Assembly (NCBI RefSeq): GCF_003014575.1
Contig: NZ_PYGF01000002.1
Location: 167,850 to 231,849, forward strand
From: Cecembia rubra
GTDB lineage: Bacteria > Bacteroidota > Bacteroidia > Cytophagales > Cyclobacteriaceae
Direction: 5' to 3'
Length of the DNA: 64,000 nucleotides
Position numbers and translations under genes: made by a program. Below the pieces are notes generated by a model. It was not told the DNA's origin and ran no database searches. It was given only the letters and a program-made list of their open reading frames with translations. Shown here in pieces: positions 9,350 to 24,879 of the stretch; the first letter of the stretch is position 1; each line of letters starts with the position of its first letter.

Positions 9350-10183
9350 ATGAACATGCCTGTGAACGATTTTGATACAATTTATCTTTATAAGCAAGGA
9401 AGCGGGAATTGGTCTTCCGAACCAATTGAATGGCATAACCGTGGATTCTTGTTTGGGGATGGACTGTTTGAAACAATGGTCTTGATCCATGGTAAAATCC
9501 GATTCAATGATCAACATTCCGAAAGGTTATCCCAGGGGTTAGATCAGCTTGGGATTGATCGTGACAAGATTTCAACTTTGGACCAAATTGAAGAAAAAAT
9601 CAATGAGTTGACCTTCCGTTCATCTATTCTTAGGGTCAGATGGAACATTTTTAGATCTGGAATGGGGAAATATGCTCCTGAAGATAATTTCTCTTCCGAA
9701 TCACTTATAATCCAAACATTTCAAAAAGCTCCGGCAATTAAATTTAATGCCTATATTAGTTCTGCTTTTAGGTTGCCGGAAACTCCCTGGAGCCACTGTA
9801 AAACACTCTCTGCATTACCCTATGTGATGGCTGGTCAGGAACGGTCATCTTTAGATATGGATGAGGTGATTTTAAAAAATACAAAAGGATTTATTTCTGA
9901 AGCGGGAGCTTCCAATGTTTTTTGGGTAAAAAACGGTATTTATTATACACCTTCACTATCCTGCTCCTGCATAGCTGGAATTGGAAGAAACCGGGTAATT
10001 CAACGATTGAAAGATACAGGAAAGATGATCATTGAAGGTGAATTTCAGGAAAGTGAACTTTTGGTTGCTGAAAAAGTCATCACCACAAATGTTACTGGTG
10101 CCAGCTATATTTTTAAAATTGGAGAAGTGAAATTTGATACAACTCCGGATCCTTGGATAGAATCTGTTTTTGAGGGTACCTGA
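9350..10183 (+). CDS. Class IV aminotransferase (PabC/branched-chain type)
   Basis: A 277-residue fold-type IV PLP enzyme. It shows the N-terminal NRGFLFGDGLFET (30-42), the likely Schiff-base Lys151 in CKTLSALPY, the ISEAGASNVFW turn and a C-terminal TTNVTGASYIF loop that holds the phosphate. Members are branched-chain aminotransferase, D-amino acid aminotransferase or 4-amino-4-deoxychorismate lyase. Its size and the -TNVTGA- ending fit the PabC-like Bacteroidota group best, but substrate is not decided. It stands alone on the plus strand and has its own terminator at 10309-10347. Confidence 0.82.
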   Translation: MNMPVNDFDTIYLYKQGSGNWSSEPIEWHNRGFLFGDGLFETMVLIHGKIRFNDQHSERLSQGLDQLGIDRDKISTLDQIEEKINELTFRSSILRVRWNIFRSGMGKYAPEDNFSSESLIIQTFQKAPAIKFNAYISSAFRLPETPWSHCKTLSALPYVMAGQERSSLDMDEVILKNTKGFISEAGASNVFWVKNGIYYTPSLSCSCIAGIGRNRVIQRLKDTGKMIIEGEFQESELLVAEKVITTNVTGASYIFKIGEVKFDTTPDPWIESVFEGT

Positions 10184-10308
10184 ACTTTGGGATATTTTAT
10201 AAGCTCAGAACTAACCTAAGCAAATTTTCCTATTCAGGGGTATGACAAGGCCATTGGCCTATTTTTTATGATCTGGCATATAAGCAGATATCAATGAAAA
10301 TGAAATCT

Positions 10309-10347
10309 AAAAAAAGGGAGCAAAACATGCATTTGCTCCCTTTTTTT
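10309..10347. terminator. Bidirectional terminator (aminotransferase / GH97)
   Basis: A 16-bp stem (309-324 with 332-347 of the 10-kb block) with a 7-nt loop and A/T-run flanks. It serves the convergent genes ending at 10183 and 10356. Confidence 0.88.
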
Positions 10348-10355
10348 AGAATATT

Positions 10356-15205
<4,850 letters not shown>

Positions 15206-15321
15206 TTATAGGTCATTTTTTAGATTAAAATCAATCTTAATTTGATCTCATCAACATCTAAAGCTTTTAATGCTTTACGAAATATTTGCTTTTTCAATCA
15301 CCAAACCAGAGCATTGAGTAA

Positions 15322-16620
15322 CTAAGATAATATTTTAAATTTTCTTCCAAACCTTTCGAAAATGGATTTGTCAAGATTTTCCCTATGGTCTGGATGGGCA
15401 ATATTCATCAGGGCTTCAGCTCTTTGCCTTAGATTCTTTCCATAGAGGTATGCTACTCCAAATTCAGTCACTACATAGTGAACATGAGCCCTGGTGGTAA
15501 CTACACCAGCCCCTTCTTTGAGGAAAGGGACAATTTTGCTGTTCCCGTTTTTTGTTTCAGATCTCAACGCCAAAATAGGTTTTCCTCCTTCAGAAAGTGC
15601 AGCCCCACGCATAAAATCCATCTGTCCTCCCACTCCTGAATATTGGAAGCTTCCAATAGAATCTGCGCAAACCTGACCTGTAAGATCTATTTCAAGGCAG
15701 CTGTTGATGGCAACCATCTTGGGGTTTTTGCGGATAATAGCTGAATCATTGACATATTCAGCTTCTTGAAATGTAAATAATGGGTTATCATGGATAATGT
15801 CATAAAGCCTTTGGGTACCCGCAGCGAATGAAGTCAAGACTTTTCCTTTGTGTTTCTTTTTGTAAGCATTGGTGATGGTACCCGACTCCAGAAGATCAAT
15901 GATGCCATTTGAAAACATTTCCGTGTGCACTCCCAAATCTTTATGGTTTTTTAATGCTGCTAAAACAGCATCAGGAATAGCACCAACCCCTAATTGAAGG
16001 GTTGATCGGTCCTCGATTAGTTCAGAAATGTATTTTCCGATCTGCCTTTCAGCGTCGGTAATTTTTTCTAAGTAATTGATCTCATGAAGTGGTTGGTCAG
16101 CAAAAACCACTGCATCGAATTTACTGAAGTGAATGTGGCCATCTCCATGGGTTCGAGGCATCTTTGGGTTGACCTGAGCGATAACGGTCTTTGCGGACTC
16201 CACTGCGGCTTTTGCTATATCCACCGAGACCCCTAAGGAGCAAAAACCATGAGCATCCGGCTCAGAAACATGGACTATGGCCACATCCAAAGGCATAATT
16301 TTTCTTCTAAATAGTTGCCCGATTTCACTCAAAAAAAGAGGGATATAGTCTCCCCTTGCTGTATTGACAGCACTTCGGACATTGCTGGAAACAAAAAATG
16401 TATTGAAGAAAAAGCTTTCTTCAAATTCTTCCCCGGCCAACGCCATAGGGCCAAATGTGGAAATACTTATCAATTCCACATTCTTAAGCTCATCTTTTCT
16501 TTTTGCTAATTCTTGGAGAAGGAATGTAGGAGTGGCGGCACTTCCATGGATAAATACCTTTTGATTGCATTTAATCAGATCTAAAGCATGGGATGCTGTA
16601 GTATAGGAGAATGTTTTCAT
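15322..16620 (-). CDS. Acetyl-CoA hydrolase / CoA transferase family protein
   Basis: A 432-residue class I CoA-transferase-fold enzyme, opening with a CoA-transferase-like domain (VFIHGSAATP, 23-32), followed by GVGAIPDAVLAALKNHKDLGVHTEMFSNGI, where the Glu of HTEMFSNG is the expected catalytic glutamyl-CoA residue, and a C-terminal FGVAYLYGKNLRQRAEALMNIAHPDHR segment. It would move CoA between acetyl-CoA and another acid or hydrolyse it. The ATG overlaps the stop of the upstream Ca-type ATPase (ATGA). A fermentative or overflow role is suggested by the family, not shown here. Confidence 0.88.
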   Translation of the reverse strand: MKTFSYTTASHALDLIKCNQKVFIHGSAATPTFLLQELAKRKDELKNVELISISTFGPMALAGEEFEESFFFNTFFVSSNVRSAVNTARGDYIPLFLSEIGQLFRRKIMPLDVAIVHVSEPDAHGFCSLGVSVDIAKAAVESAKTVIAQVNPKMPRTHGDGHIHFSKFDAVVFADQPLHEINYLEKITDAERQIGKYISELIEDRSTLQLGVGAIPDAVLAALKNHKDLGVHTEMFSNGIIDLLESGTITNAYKKKHKGKVLTSFAAGTQRLYDIIHDNPLFTFQEAEYVNDSAIIRKNPKMVAINSCLEIDLTGQVCADSIGSFQYSGVGGQMDFMRGAALSEGGKPILALRSETKNGNSKIVPFLKEGAGVVTTRAHVHYVVTEFGVAYLYGKNLRQRAEALMNIAHPDHRENLDKSIFERFGRKFKILS

Positions 16621-19253
16621 GAAACACGGAATTTATAATATTTATAGATTTCAGTAACCCAAAATACCAAAGAAGAAAGTCCTGCCCACAACAAGAACTC
16701 CTCGAATGAAATGGGCTTGAATTTAAAGGCAATAGAAAGTACAGGTACTTCAATAATTAGAATTGTAATCAATGTGGAAATCAGTAATGCATAGTTCAAC
16801 CATTTGTTTGAAAATATTCCAAGGGAAAACACAGACCCGCTCAAGTTTCTCATATTTATGGCGTTGAACAGTTGACTGAAAGCTAAGGATATAAACACCA
16901 GCGTCCTTGCTTTTTCGATTCCCTCATCGAGATGCCACCAAAAAGTAAAAATTGCCAACGAGGTCATAATCAAGGTGCTGATGACTAAATATGGCACAAT
17001 GCTTCTATTGATGATGTTGTCATTTTGCCTGATCGGGGGGGAATTTAATTCATTTCCTTTGCCTTTTTCTGTAGCCAAAGCTTTGTCACAAAAACCATCT
17101 GTAACTATATTTATCCATAAGATCTGTGTGGCGGTTAAGGGTATCGGTAATCCAAATATAACTGTTAATATAAGCGTCATGATTTCTGCAAAATTGGTGG
17201 TGATCAAAAAGAAGGAAGTTCTCCTGGCATTGTTAAAAACTATTCTGCCTTGTTCAACAGCCCCGACAATAGTGGCAAAATTATCATCAGCCAAAACCAT
17301 CATTGAAGCATCTTTGGCCACATCAGTTCCCATGATGCCCATAGATATTCCGATATTGGCTTGTTTGAGGGCAGGAGCGTCATTGACACCATCTCCTGTC
17401 ATGGCTACAAGAGCGCCATTTTTCTGAAGGGACTTGGCAATTTTCAGCTTCATCATTGGAGTCAGCCTCGAAAAAATATCAGCTTCCTGAACTGCCCTGT
17501 CAAATTCTTCTTCTTCCATTTTAGCAAGATCCATTTCACAAAATACTTTTTGTCTTCCTTCTCTCACAATTCCAACATCTTTGCCTATGGAATAGGCTGT
17601 TGAGGCATGGTCACCTGTGGCCATGATTACCCTTATTCCAGCTTTGTGACATGATTGGACGGCTTCATAAACGCCATGTCGGGGAGGGTCAACCATTCCA
17701 GCTAGGCCGACAAATTCCAGTTCAAGTTCTCCTGATTTATTTTCTTCCTTTTTGGCCAATGCCAGCACCCGGAGACTTTCAGATGACCAAAGGTGTAGTT
17801 TGTCTTCAATGAGGGATTTGTTCAATAAAGGTATTTTCTTTCCTTCTTTATCCCTGGTTTCTGTGCAGAGTGATAGAATAGCTTCTGGAGCACCTAGGTA
17901 AAATCTGATCTTTTTTCCATCTTTTAGCACGAGCGTTGACCTGTATTTGAGATCAGAATTAAAAGCTACATCCTCTAAGATTGTCAATTCTTTAGATTTT
18001 CCAGCTTTATTTCCCAAAACCAGAAAGGCAGCTTCTGTGGGATCACCAGTAATCTGGTAATGGCCTTTATCATTTATTTCAATGGAAGAATTATGGCAGT
18101 GGGATGCAATTTCAAAAAGTTGCTCAATGCTCAAAATGTCCGCTTCACTTCCATGAAACTGTCCGATACTTTCCCAACCTTCTCCTGTAACTTTGACATC
18201 GTTAGTTTCAGGCATCCAAAGACGCGTTATCGTCATTGTGTTTTGGGTCAAAGTCCCGGTTTTATCAGTGATGATGGTATCAACAGAACCCAAACTTTCA
18301 GTTGCTGTGATCTCCCTAATGATGGCATTTTTTTTGGACATCCTATAGGAACCTATGGCAAGAACGATGGAAAGGACGGCTGGAAGGCCCTCTGGAATTG
18401 TAGCCACCAAAGCAGCTAAAGCAATCAAAAAAGATTCCGAAATGGGGATTTCTTGAAACCATCTGGTGACCAGAAAAAGTACCGTAGCAGTTCCTAATGC
18501 AATCAATGCCATTAGTCTTGCCAGTTTGTTTGTTTTTTTCTGAAAACTTGATGGTTCCCGTTCAATTTTACTCAGTGAACTTGCAATCTCTCCAAATTGG
18601 GTATTGAGACCTGTTGAGGTGACAACAGCCTTTATGGATCCGGAGTTGACAAATGTACTTTTCCAAACCATGTTGGATTTGTCTCCTAAAGGGATATCTT
18701 CCTGTAGTATGGTGTCAAATTTTTCTACAGGAACAGCCTCGCCTGTTAAAGAAGATTCGGTCACCCGGGCATTTTTTGAATAAATGAGCCTAGCATCTGC
18801 GGGTATATTGTCACCTTCTTCCAATACAAGAATATCTCCTGGTACCAAATCTATGGCATTGATTGTTTGAAGGAAACCCGATCGTAAAACCTTGCATCTT
18901 TGAACCAATAAACTTTTTAGAGCTTCCAATGCTCCCTCGGCACGGTATTCTTGTAAAAACCCGATCACAGCATTGATAAGAATTATGGCTAGGATGACAT
19001 AAACATCTAAAAAGTGCCCTGTGAGGATTGAAATAAAAACAGCCACCAATAATATATATACCATCAAGTTGTTGAATTGCTTGAGGATAATTTCTCCGAT
19101 TGGTTTTTTCCCGGGCTCAGGGATTTCGTTTTTTCCAAAATACTGAAGTTTATCCAAAACCTCAGAAGGCTCTAGCCCATTTTCATTGCTTCCCAATTGC
19201 CGGAGCACTTCGTTGCCCGAAAGCGCATGGGGAGCCTTCAGAAATGGTTTCAT
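16617..19253 (-). CDS. P-type calcium-transporting ATPase
   Basis: An 878-residue P2A-type ATPase. Visible are LTGEAVPV (169-176), M4 TIPEGLPAVL (285-294), DKTGTLT (330-336), KGD-region GDPTEAAFL, TGDGVNDAP and the M5/M6 ion-site motifs TTNFAEI and NIVTDG, all as in SERCA/PMR1-like calcium pumps. It should export Ca (or Mn) from the cytoplasm with ATP. It overlaps the M50 protease gene upstream and the acetyl-CoA hydrolase gene downstream by 4 nt each. Compared with the neighbouring pump at 12494-15205 it keeps the Asn and Asp of the canonical sites. Confidence 0.92.
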   Translation of the reverse strand: MKPFLKAPHALSGNEVLRQLGSNENGLEPSEVLDKLQYFGKNEIPEPGKKPIGEIILKQFNNLMVYILLVAVFISILTGHFLDVYVILAIILINAVIGFLQEYRAEGALEALKSLLVQRCKVLRSGFLQTINAIDLVPGDILVLEEGDNIPADARLIYSKNARVTESSLTGEAVPVEKFDTILQEDIPLGDKSNMVWKSTFVNSGSIKAVVTSTGLNTQFGEIASSLSKIEREPSSFQKKTNKLARLMALIALGTATVLFLVTRWFQEIPISESFLIALAALVATIPEGLPAVLSIVLAIGSYRMSKKNAIIREITATESLGSVDTIITDKTGTLTQNTMTITRLWMPETNDVKVTGEGWESIGQFHGSEADILSIEQLFEIASHCHNSSIEINDKGHYQITGDPTEAAFLVLGNKAGKSKELTILEDVAFNSDLKYRSTLVLKDGKKIRFYLGAPEAILSLCTETRDKEGKKIPLLNKSLIEDKLHLWSSESLRVLALAKKEENKSGELELEFVGLAGMVDPPRHGVYEAVQSCHKAGIRVIMATGDHASTAYSIGKDVGIVREGRQKVFCEMDLAKMEEEEFDRAVQEADIFSRLTPMMKLKIAKSLQKNGALVAMTGDGVNDAPALKQANIGISMGIMGTDVAKDASMMVLADDNFATIVGAVEQGRIVFNNARRTSFFLITTNFAEIMTLILTVIFGLPIPLTATQILWINIVTDGFCDKALATEKGKGNELNSPPIRQNDNIINRSIVPYLVISTLIMTSLAIFTFWWHLDEGIEKARTLVFISLAFSQLFNAINMRNLSGSVFSLGIFSNKWLNYALLISTLITILIIEVPVLSIAFKFKPISFEEFLLWAGLSSLVFWVTEIYKYYKFRVS

Positions 19254-20329
19254 TGATTAAGGGCCGTTTTTACCAAAATAAGCTCACTGATATTTTCTTG
19301 GTCTAGGATACCAAGGAAATGCCCGTTTTCAATAATAAAAGCTACTTTTTTATTTTGGGTCAACATGAGCTTCCATGCATCGTCGAGAGGGGAATCGATA
19401 TCTAATTTAATCGGATTGAGATCAGAGAATTTTTCGATATAAGCATTTTCTCCTCCCGTTTCCAAGCCTTTAATAATTTCATTCCTGCTTATTGTCCCTA
19501 TTGCTACATCATCTTTTACTACCACAAAATGAGTGGCCTGGGAATTCAAAAGCTTCTCCACTGCCTTGGACAGGGGGGCATTGTAACCAAGAATCTGGAA
19601 ATGGCTCATCAGCGCATCTTTGACTTTGAATCCTTTTAAGAAGCTTTCTTGTTGGGTATGGGCTACTTCAGCACCTGCTCCTAGGAAAATGAAAATCCCA
19701 ATCAGAACCAATATGGGATTATTGAACAAGCCAAAGAAGACAAAAAAGATTGCTAAAAACTGACCTATTCCACCGGCTATTTGGGTAGCTTTTGCTCTTG
19801 GAAGCTTAATGGAAAGAAAAGCTCTCAGTACCCTTCCTCCATCCATTGGGAATGCCGGCAGCAAGTTGAACAATGCTAATATCAAATTAGCAGAGGCTAT
19901 ATATAGCAACATGGTGTTTGGCTGGATTTTGATTTCTTCCAAACTTTGGATATTGTAACCTGTGAAACTTAGAACGATGGACAGGATAATAAATAAGGCA
20001 ATATTGACCAAAGGTCCTGCAATGGCAACCCATAATTCCTGCTTGGGGTCTTCTGGCAGTTTTTCAAGCCGTGCTACACCACCTATAGGATAAAGTACAA
20101 TGTCTTTAGTCTGAATACCGTAACGCTGTGCGGCAAGGGCATGTCCAAATTCATGCATGACTACACAGGCAAATAGGGCCAGCACAAATAAAATAACCCA
20201 AAGAATGTCCATCATCGGAATTCCCTGTCTCATATTTGAAATTATGATCCAAAGTAAAAGCAATGAAAAAGTCCAATGGATGAAAACTTTTACATTCCTG
20301 TAACTTCCTAAGTAGAGGGAAAATTTCAT
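19250..20329 (-). CDS. Site-2-type membrane metalloprotease (M50) with CBS pair
   Basis: A 359-residue intramembrane zinc protease of the SpoIVFB/Rip3 group. The HEXXH site is HEFGH (59-63) in a membrane helix; the third ligand is in LLPAFPMDGGRVLRA. About six membrane helices are followed by two CBS domains from about residue 235 (ILGYNAPLSKAVEKLL and PIKLDIDSPLDDAWKLM), which often bind adenosyl ligands. It opens a five-gene minus-strand cluster; its stop overlaps the ATPase start. Substrate unknown; no anti-sigma factor is next to it. Confidence 0.92.
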   Translation of the reverse strand: MKFSLYLGSYRNVKVFIHWTFSLLLLWIIISNMRQGIPMMDILWVILFVLALFACVVMHEFGHALAAQRYGIQTKDIVLYPIGGVARLEKLPEDPKQELWVAIAGPLVNIALFIILSIVLSFTGYNIQSLEEIKIQPNTMLLYIASANLILALFNLLPAFPMDGGRVLRAFLSIKLPRAKATQIAGGIGQFLAIFFVFFGLFNNPILVLIGIFIFLGAGAEVAHTQQESFLKGFKVKDALMSHFQILGYNAPLSKAVEKLLNSQATHFVVVKDDVAIGTISRNEIIKGLETGGENAYIEKFSDLNPIKLDIDSPLDDAWKLMLTQNKKVAFIIENGHFLGILDQENISELILVKTALNQ

Positions 20330-20721
20330 GATCTACAGATTTAATATGTCCATTAATTTAAAGGTTTAATCCTTCAATAGCATAAAATTCGGAGGAATTA
20401 ATTAGGAAAATCATGATGAATGTCATTTTTGAAAATGATATTTCAAAAATCTGCTTTTGGCAAAAACCGGGAATGGTCCAACTTTTTATATTTAAAGGGT
20501 AATATTTTATTATATTCTGCTATTGTTGTTTATTTTAGAACATTATTTTTATTATTGTTGATTTTAAAGAAAGTTCAAAATTTTGTTTTGAGTTATAGAG
20601 ACATTGTGGATTTGATTAAGCGTCTTTTTTATTATATTCGCAAGCAGTTATGCTGCTGATGATCTGTTAATTCTTAGGACAGATTTATCTGGATTAGATT
20701 AAAAGAAAAACTCCTAATATA
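20330..20721. other. Divergent intergenic region
   Basis: 392 nt between the M50 gene (minus) and icmF (plus), AT-rich and without a believable gene. An 80-codon open frame at 20420-20659 has no family look and poor codon use. A candidate icmF promoter is listed separately. Confidence 0.6.
20611..20640 (+). promoter_or_regulatory. Candidate icmF promoter
   Basis: TTTG (20611-20614), 18 nt, then TATATTCG (20633-20640), one base and one spacing step off TTTG-N19-TAnnTTTG. The start would fall about 76 nt upstream of the icmF ATG. Confidence 0.4.
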
Positions 20722-23700
20722 ATGTCTTATTCACAGGAAATATATAAACCCAAAAACCACATTAGGATTGTGACGGCCGCATCTTTGTTTGACGGACATG
20801 ATGCAGCTATAAATATCATGCGTAGAATCATACAGTCAACCGGGTGTGAAGTAATCCATCTTGGGCATAACCGTTCTGTTCAGGAAATAGTGGATTGTGC
20901 CATCCAAGAAGATGTTCAGGCTATAGCCATTACTTCCTATCAAGGTGGACATGTAGAATTTTTCAAGTACATGTTTGACCTATTGAAAGAAAAGGGAGCG
21001 GGGCACATTAAAATTTTTGGAGGTGGTGGAGGAACCATTTTACCAGAAGAAATCAAGGAACTGCATGAATATGGTATTTCCAGAATCTATTCTCCAGATG
21101 ATGGCAGAGCAATGGGGCTCCAGGGGATGATCAATGATTTGGTTCAAAAGTCGGATTTTCCTGTCGGGCAAAATGTAAAGAGTTCCGTTCTAGATAAAGC
21201 TGATAAATCCAGCATTGCAAGATGCATTTCAGCGGCTGAAAATTATCCGGAGGAAAGTAAGTCTATTCTTGAGGAAATAAGGAAGATTTCTTCGGACAGC
21301 AAAACACCTGTATTGGGGATAACAGGAACTGGTGGTGCCGGCAAATCATCTTTGGTGGATGAATTGGTAAGGAGATTTTTATTGGATTTCAAAGACAAGC
21401 ATATTGCCATTATTTCAGTGGATCCATCTAAAAGAAAGACTGGAGGGGCATTATTGGGAGATAGGATCAGGATGAATTCTATAAATCATCCAAGGGTCTA
21501 TATGAGATCTTTGGCGACAAGGCAATCGAACTTGGCACTTTCAAAATATGTGCAGGATGCTGTGGATGTGGTCAAGGCAGCCAGTTTTGATCTGATTGTA
21601 CTGGAAACCTCAGGAATAGGTCAGTCCGACACAGAAATAATAGAGCATTCTGATATGTCCTTATATGTGATGACTCCGGAATATGGTGCGGCAACCCAAC
21701 TCGAGAAAATTGATATGTTGGATTTTGCTGATGTGATTGCCCTGAATAAATTTGATAAGAGAGGTGCACAAGATGCGCTACGCGATGTCAAAAAACAATT
21801 CAAGAGAAACCATAACCTTTGGGATATTGCTGATGAAGATATACCGGTTTTTGGAACTATTGCCTCTCAGTTTAATGACCCCGGAATGAACAACCTCTAT
21901 AAAGCGGTAATTCATAAGCTTGCTGAAAAGACTGGAGCTGATTTGGCAACTTCATTCGAGGTTACCAAAGAAATGTCCGAGAAAATTTATATCATTCCGC
22001 CTTCAAGAACCCGCTATTTGTCAGAAATATCTGAGAATAACCGTAATTATGATAGGTGGGTGGAGGAGCAAAAAAATGTTGCTCAAAAATTATACAGTGT
22101 CCAAAAGTCGATTGAAGCAGTTAAGTCAGCCAAAGTTTCGGATCAGGACAGACTGATCAAAGAACTTCAAGAGGTGTATGACCAATTGGAATTGGAGCTG
22201 GATCCCAAAAACAAAAAATGGTTGGAGGAATGGCCTCAAAAAATGCAGCATTATGCTGATGATTACTATATTTTTAAAGTGAGGGATAAGGAGTTGAAAG
22301 TCAAGACTTACCATACTTCTCTGTCCCAGTCCAGAATCCCGAAGGTATCACTTCCAAAGTATGAGGCATGGGGAGATCTTTTGAAATGGGGCTTAAAGGA
22401 AAATGTGCCGGGAGAATTTCCTTATACTTCAGGAGTTTTTCCTTTCAAAAGGGAAGGAGAGGATCCTACAAGGATGTTTGCAGGGGAAGGTGGACCGGAA
22501 AGGACAAATAAACGTTTTCACTATGTGTCTAAAGACATGCCTGCCAAAAGACTTTCTACGGCATTTGATTCGGTAACGCTTTATGGTGAAGATCCTGATT
22601 ATAGACCTGATATTTATGGTAAAATCGGTAATTCCGGAGTGAACGTTTGCTGTTTGGATGATGCCAAGAAATTATACTCAGGCTTCAATCTTGCGGATCC
22701 TTTGACTTCTGTTTCTATGACCATCAATGGGCCTGCAGCTACTATGACGGCTTTTTTTATGAATGCTGCTATTGATCAACAGTGTGAAATATATATCAGG
22801 GAAAATGGTTTGGAAGAAGAAGTTAATGCCAAAATTGACGCGATTTACAGGGGTAGGGGTTTGCAGAGGCCTAGCTACAATGCCTCCATACCGGAAGGCA
22901 ACGATGGATTGGGATTAATGCTTTTAGGCGTTACCGGCGATCAGGTACTTCCTCATGATATTTACCAGCAAATCAAAACCAAAACCTTGGCTTCTGTCCG
23001 AGGAACTGTTCAAGCAGATATCCTGAAAGAGGATCAGGCACAAAATACCTGTATTTTTTCAACAGAGTTTTCATTGAGATTGATGGGAGATGTGCAGCAA
23101 TATTTTATCAATCATAATGTAAGGAATTTCTATTCTGTTTCTATTTCTGGATACCATATTGCAGAGGCAGGAGCCAATCCTATCACCCAATTGGCGTTGA
23201 CTTTGTCCAATGGCTTTACTTATGTAGAGTATTATGTGTCCAGAGGGATGGATATCAATAAATTTGCTCCTAATCTTTCATTTTTCTTCTCCAACGGCAT
23301 TGATCCCGAATATGCCGTAATCGGTAGGGTGGCCAGAAGAATTTGGGCAAAGGCCATGAAGCTGAAATATGGTGCCAATGATCGTTCCCAAATGCTGAAG
23401 TACCATATCCAAACTTCTGGGAGATCTCTACATGCACAGGAAATTGACTTCAATGATATCAGGACTACCTTGCAAGCACTCTATGCAATTTATGACAACT
23501 GTAATTCCCTGCATACCAATGCTTATGATGAGGCAATAACTACTCCGACTGAAGCATCTGTTAGAAGGGCGATGGCAATTCAGTTGATCATCAATAAAGA
23601 ACTTGGTTTGGCTAAAAATGAAAATCCAACCCAAGGAGCTTTTATCATTGAGGAGTTGACCGACCTGGTTGAAGAGGCTGTTTATGCAGAATTTGATAGG

Positions 23701-24099
23701 ATTACCGAAAGGGGAGGAGTTCTAGGGGCCATGGAGACCATGTACCAAAGAGGAAAAATCCAAGAAGAAAGCCTCCATTATGAAATGTTGAAGCATACAG
23801 GGGAGTATCCGATCGTTGGGGTAAACACATTTCTATCTTCTGAAGGTTCACCAACAGTCATCCCTGGTGAGGTAATCAGGGCAACTAAAGAAGAGAAAGA
23901 GGAACAAATTGAAACCCTTAACCGTCTTCACAATAGACACAAAGAAAAGGCCGAAAAAGAGCTGGAAGAACTTCAGAAAGTTGCTGTCCAAAATGGCAAT
24001 ATTTTCGAAAAGTTAATGGAAGCAACCAAATTCTGTTCCTTAGGTCAGATTACCAACGCCTTGTACGAAGTAGGAGGTCAGTATAGGAGGAATATGTGA
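20722..24099 (+). CDS. icmF: Fused isobutyryl-CoA mutase IcmF
   Basis: An 1125-residue three-part protein. An N-terminal coenzyme-B12 domain has DGHDAAI (24-30, His26 as the cobalt ligand) and a GGGGG turn (98-102). A MeaI-type G-protein chaperone follows with P-loop GTGGAGKS (200-207). A C-terminal TIM-barrel mutase domain has the substrate-binding segment around [13 protein letters not shown] and [15 protein letters not shown]. It interconverts isobutyryl- and butyryl-CoA (some also isovaleryl/pivalyl-CoA) with adenosylcobalamin, and the fused GTPase edits and reloads the cofactor. With the fused branched-chain E1 gene 2.3 kb downstream it suggests valine or branched-acid breakdown. Confidence 0.95.
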   Translation: MSYSQEIYKPKNHIRIVTAASLFDGHDAAINIMRRIIQSTGCEVIHLGHNRSVQEIVDCAIQEDVQAIAITSYQGGHVEFFKYMFDLLKEKGAGHIKIFGGGGGTILPEEIKELHEYGISRIYSPDDGRAMGLQGMINDLVQKSDFPVGQNVKSSVLDKADKSSIARCISAAENYPEESKSILEEIRKISSDSKTPVLGITGTGGAGKSSLVDELVRRFLLDFKDKHIAIISVDPSKRKTGGALLGDRIRMNSINHPRVYMRSLATRQSNLALSKYVQDAVDVVKAASFDLIVLETSGIGQSDTEIIEHSDMSLYVMTPEYGAATQLEKIDMLDFADVIALNKFDKRGAQDALRDVKKQFKRNHNLWDIADEDIPVFGTIASQFNDPGMNNLYKAVIHKLAEKTGADLATSFEVTKEMSEKIYIIPPSRTRYLSEISENNRNYDRWVEEQKNVAQKLYSVQKSIEAVKSAKVSDQDRLIKELQEVYDQLELELDPKNKKWLEEWPQKMQHYADDYYIFKVRDKELKVKTYHTSLSQSRIPKVSLPKYEAWGDLLKWGLKENVPGEFPYTSGVFPFKREGEDPTRMFAGEGGPERTNKRFHYVSKDMPAKRLSTAFDSVTLYGEDPDYRPDIYGKIGNSGVNVCCLDDAKKLYSGFNLADPLTSVSMTINGPAATMTAFFMNAAIDQQCEIYIRENGLEEEVNAKIDAIYRGRGLQRPSYNASIPEGNDGLGLMLLGVTGDQVLPHDIYQQIKTKTLASVRGTVQADILKEDQAQNTCIFSTEFSLRLMGDVQQYFINHNVRNFYSVSISGYHIAEAGANPITQLALTLSNGFTYVEYYVSRGMDINKFAPNLSFFFSNGIDPEYAVIGRVARRIWAKAMKLKYGANDRSQMLKYHIQTSGRSLHAQEIDFNDIRTTLQALYAIYDNCNSLHTNAYDEAITTPTEASVRRAMAIQLIINKELGLAKNENPTQGAFIIEELTDLVEEAVYAEFDRITERGGVLGAMETMYQRGKIQEESLHYEMLKHTGEYPIVGVNTFLSSEGSPTVIPGEVIRATKEEKEEQIETLNRLHNRHKEKAEKELEELQKVAVQNGNIFEKLMEATKFCSLGQITNALYEVGGQYRRNM

Positions 24100-24485
24100 T
24101 AGGAGAAGCGAGAAAATAGAAGCGAGAATCTACATAAAAAACTCAAGATACAAGACGCAAAAAATCGGTTAAGGGGGATTTCGGAAGGCGGATTTCGAGA
24201 CGGAGCGTATAAATATGATCCCTTTGGATCATTTTAACGACGGGCCAGTTTGGAGTGGAGGTGAAAACTATTAAGGATTTAAGGTTTTCATTAAGGTAAT
24301 TGCTTGAAATGATGACAAAACCACCCCGATGGGGGTTTAAATCCCTTAAGGGTAGGGGTTCGCCCGGGGCTGAGAGGTAATTTTGATATTCAGGAATCCC
24401 GACTCTTAGGGAGTCGAACCCTAGAGAAGAAAATAAAATAAGTGTCAAGTAAAATCAGGACGTTACAGGATATTGGATATATTTA
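24100..24485. repeat. Non-coding stretch with short repeats and hairpins
   Basis: 386 nt between icmF and its terminator-like hairpin. It contains AGCGAGAA twice near 24106 and 24122, a CAAGATACAAGACGC segment, a small hairpin around ATGATCC/GGATCAT (about 24213-24230), a GGGTTT-AAATCCC palindrome and GACTC..GAGTC near 24408. A 101-codon minus-strand frame crosses it but shows no family traits. GC content and style differ from the neighbours; I read it as an interspersed repeat remnant, not a gene. Confidence 0.45.
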
Positions 24486-24521
24486 GAAACTTGGTACTGG
24501 TGGACCAAGTTTCTTTTTTTT
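24486..24521 (+). terminator. Rho-independent terminator downstream of icmF
   Basis: A 10-bp stem (24486-24495 with 24504-24513), 8-nt loop, then eight T. It is 386 nt past the icmF stop and would end any transcript from that side before the ferredoxin-like gene. Confidence 0.8.
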
Positions 24522-24590
24522 AAACTTGTCAGCTTACAGTTTTGATATTTCTTGATTAAATTATAGGATTATCTGCTAAAATTAAAGTCT

Positions 24591-24827
24591 ATGTCACCTT
24601 ACCGAAAATTCATTTTCCTATGTAACGGTTCTGACTGTAAGAAGGCAGGTAGTAAAAAATTGGGTTCGGGCATCAAGGAGCTAATCAATTCAGAAGACCA
24701 TAAAGGGAAATTTAAGCTGATCAAAACGAAATGTATGGACTTTTGTAAGTCAGCTCCTGCAGTCATTATACAAAATGAATTGATCAAAAAAGCTGATATC
24801 GACGATATTGAGGCAAAAATAAAATAA
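24591..24827 (+). CDS. Small thioredoxin-fold [2Fe-2S] ferredoxin
   Basis: A 78-residue protein with four cysteines in the pattern CNGSDC (11, 16) and CMDFC (48, 52), as in the thioredoxin-like [2Fe-2S] ferredoxins (NuoE C-terminal fold). It probably carries electrons or acts as an iron-sulfur accessory; partner unknown. The ATG is preceded by a terminator and followed by another, so it is a single-gene unit between icmF and ald. Confidence 0.85.
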   Translation: MSPYRKFIFLCNGSDCKKAGSKKLGSGIKELINSEDHKGKFKLIKTKCMDFCKSAPAVIIQNELIKKADIDDIEAKIK

Positions 24828-24830
24828 TTG

Positions 24831-24863
24831 AAAAAGGCTGTTCAAATTGAGCAGCCTTTTTTA
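24831..24863. terminator. Bidirectional terminator (ferredoxin / ald)
   Basis: A 13-bp stem (24831-24843 with 24849-24861, one G-T pair) and 5-nt loop, A-run before and T-run after, between two convergent genes. Confidence 0.85.
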
Positions 24864-24879
24864 ATTAGTGTTTTATATA

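Noticed and set aside
20420-20659. 80-codon plus-strand frame upstream of icmF
   Set aside because: Phe/Leu/Lys-rich spacer; it overlaps the icmF promoter region.
24143-24448. 101-codon minus-strand frame after icmF
   Set aside because: No family traits, poor codon use, crosses hairpins of a repeat-like stretch.
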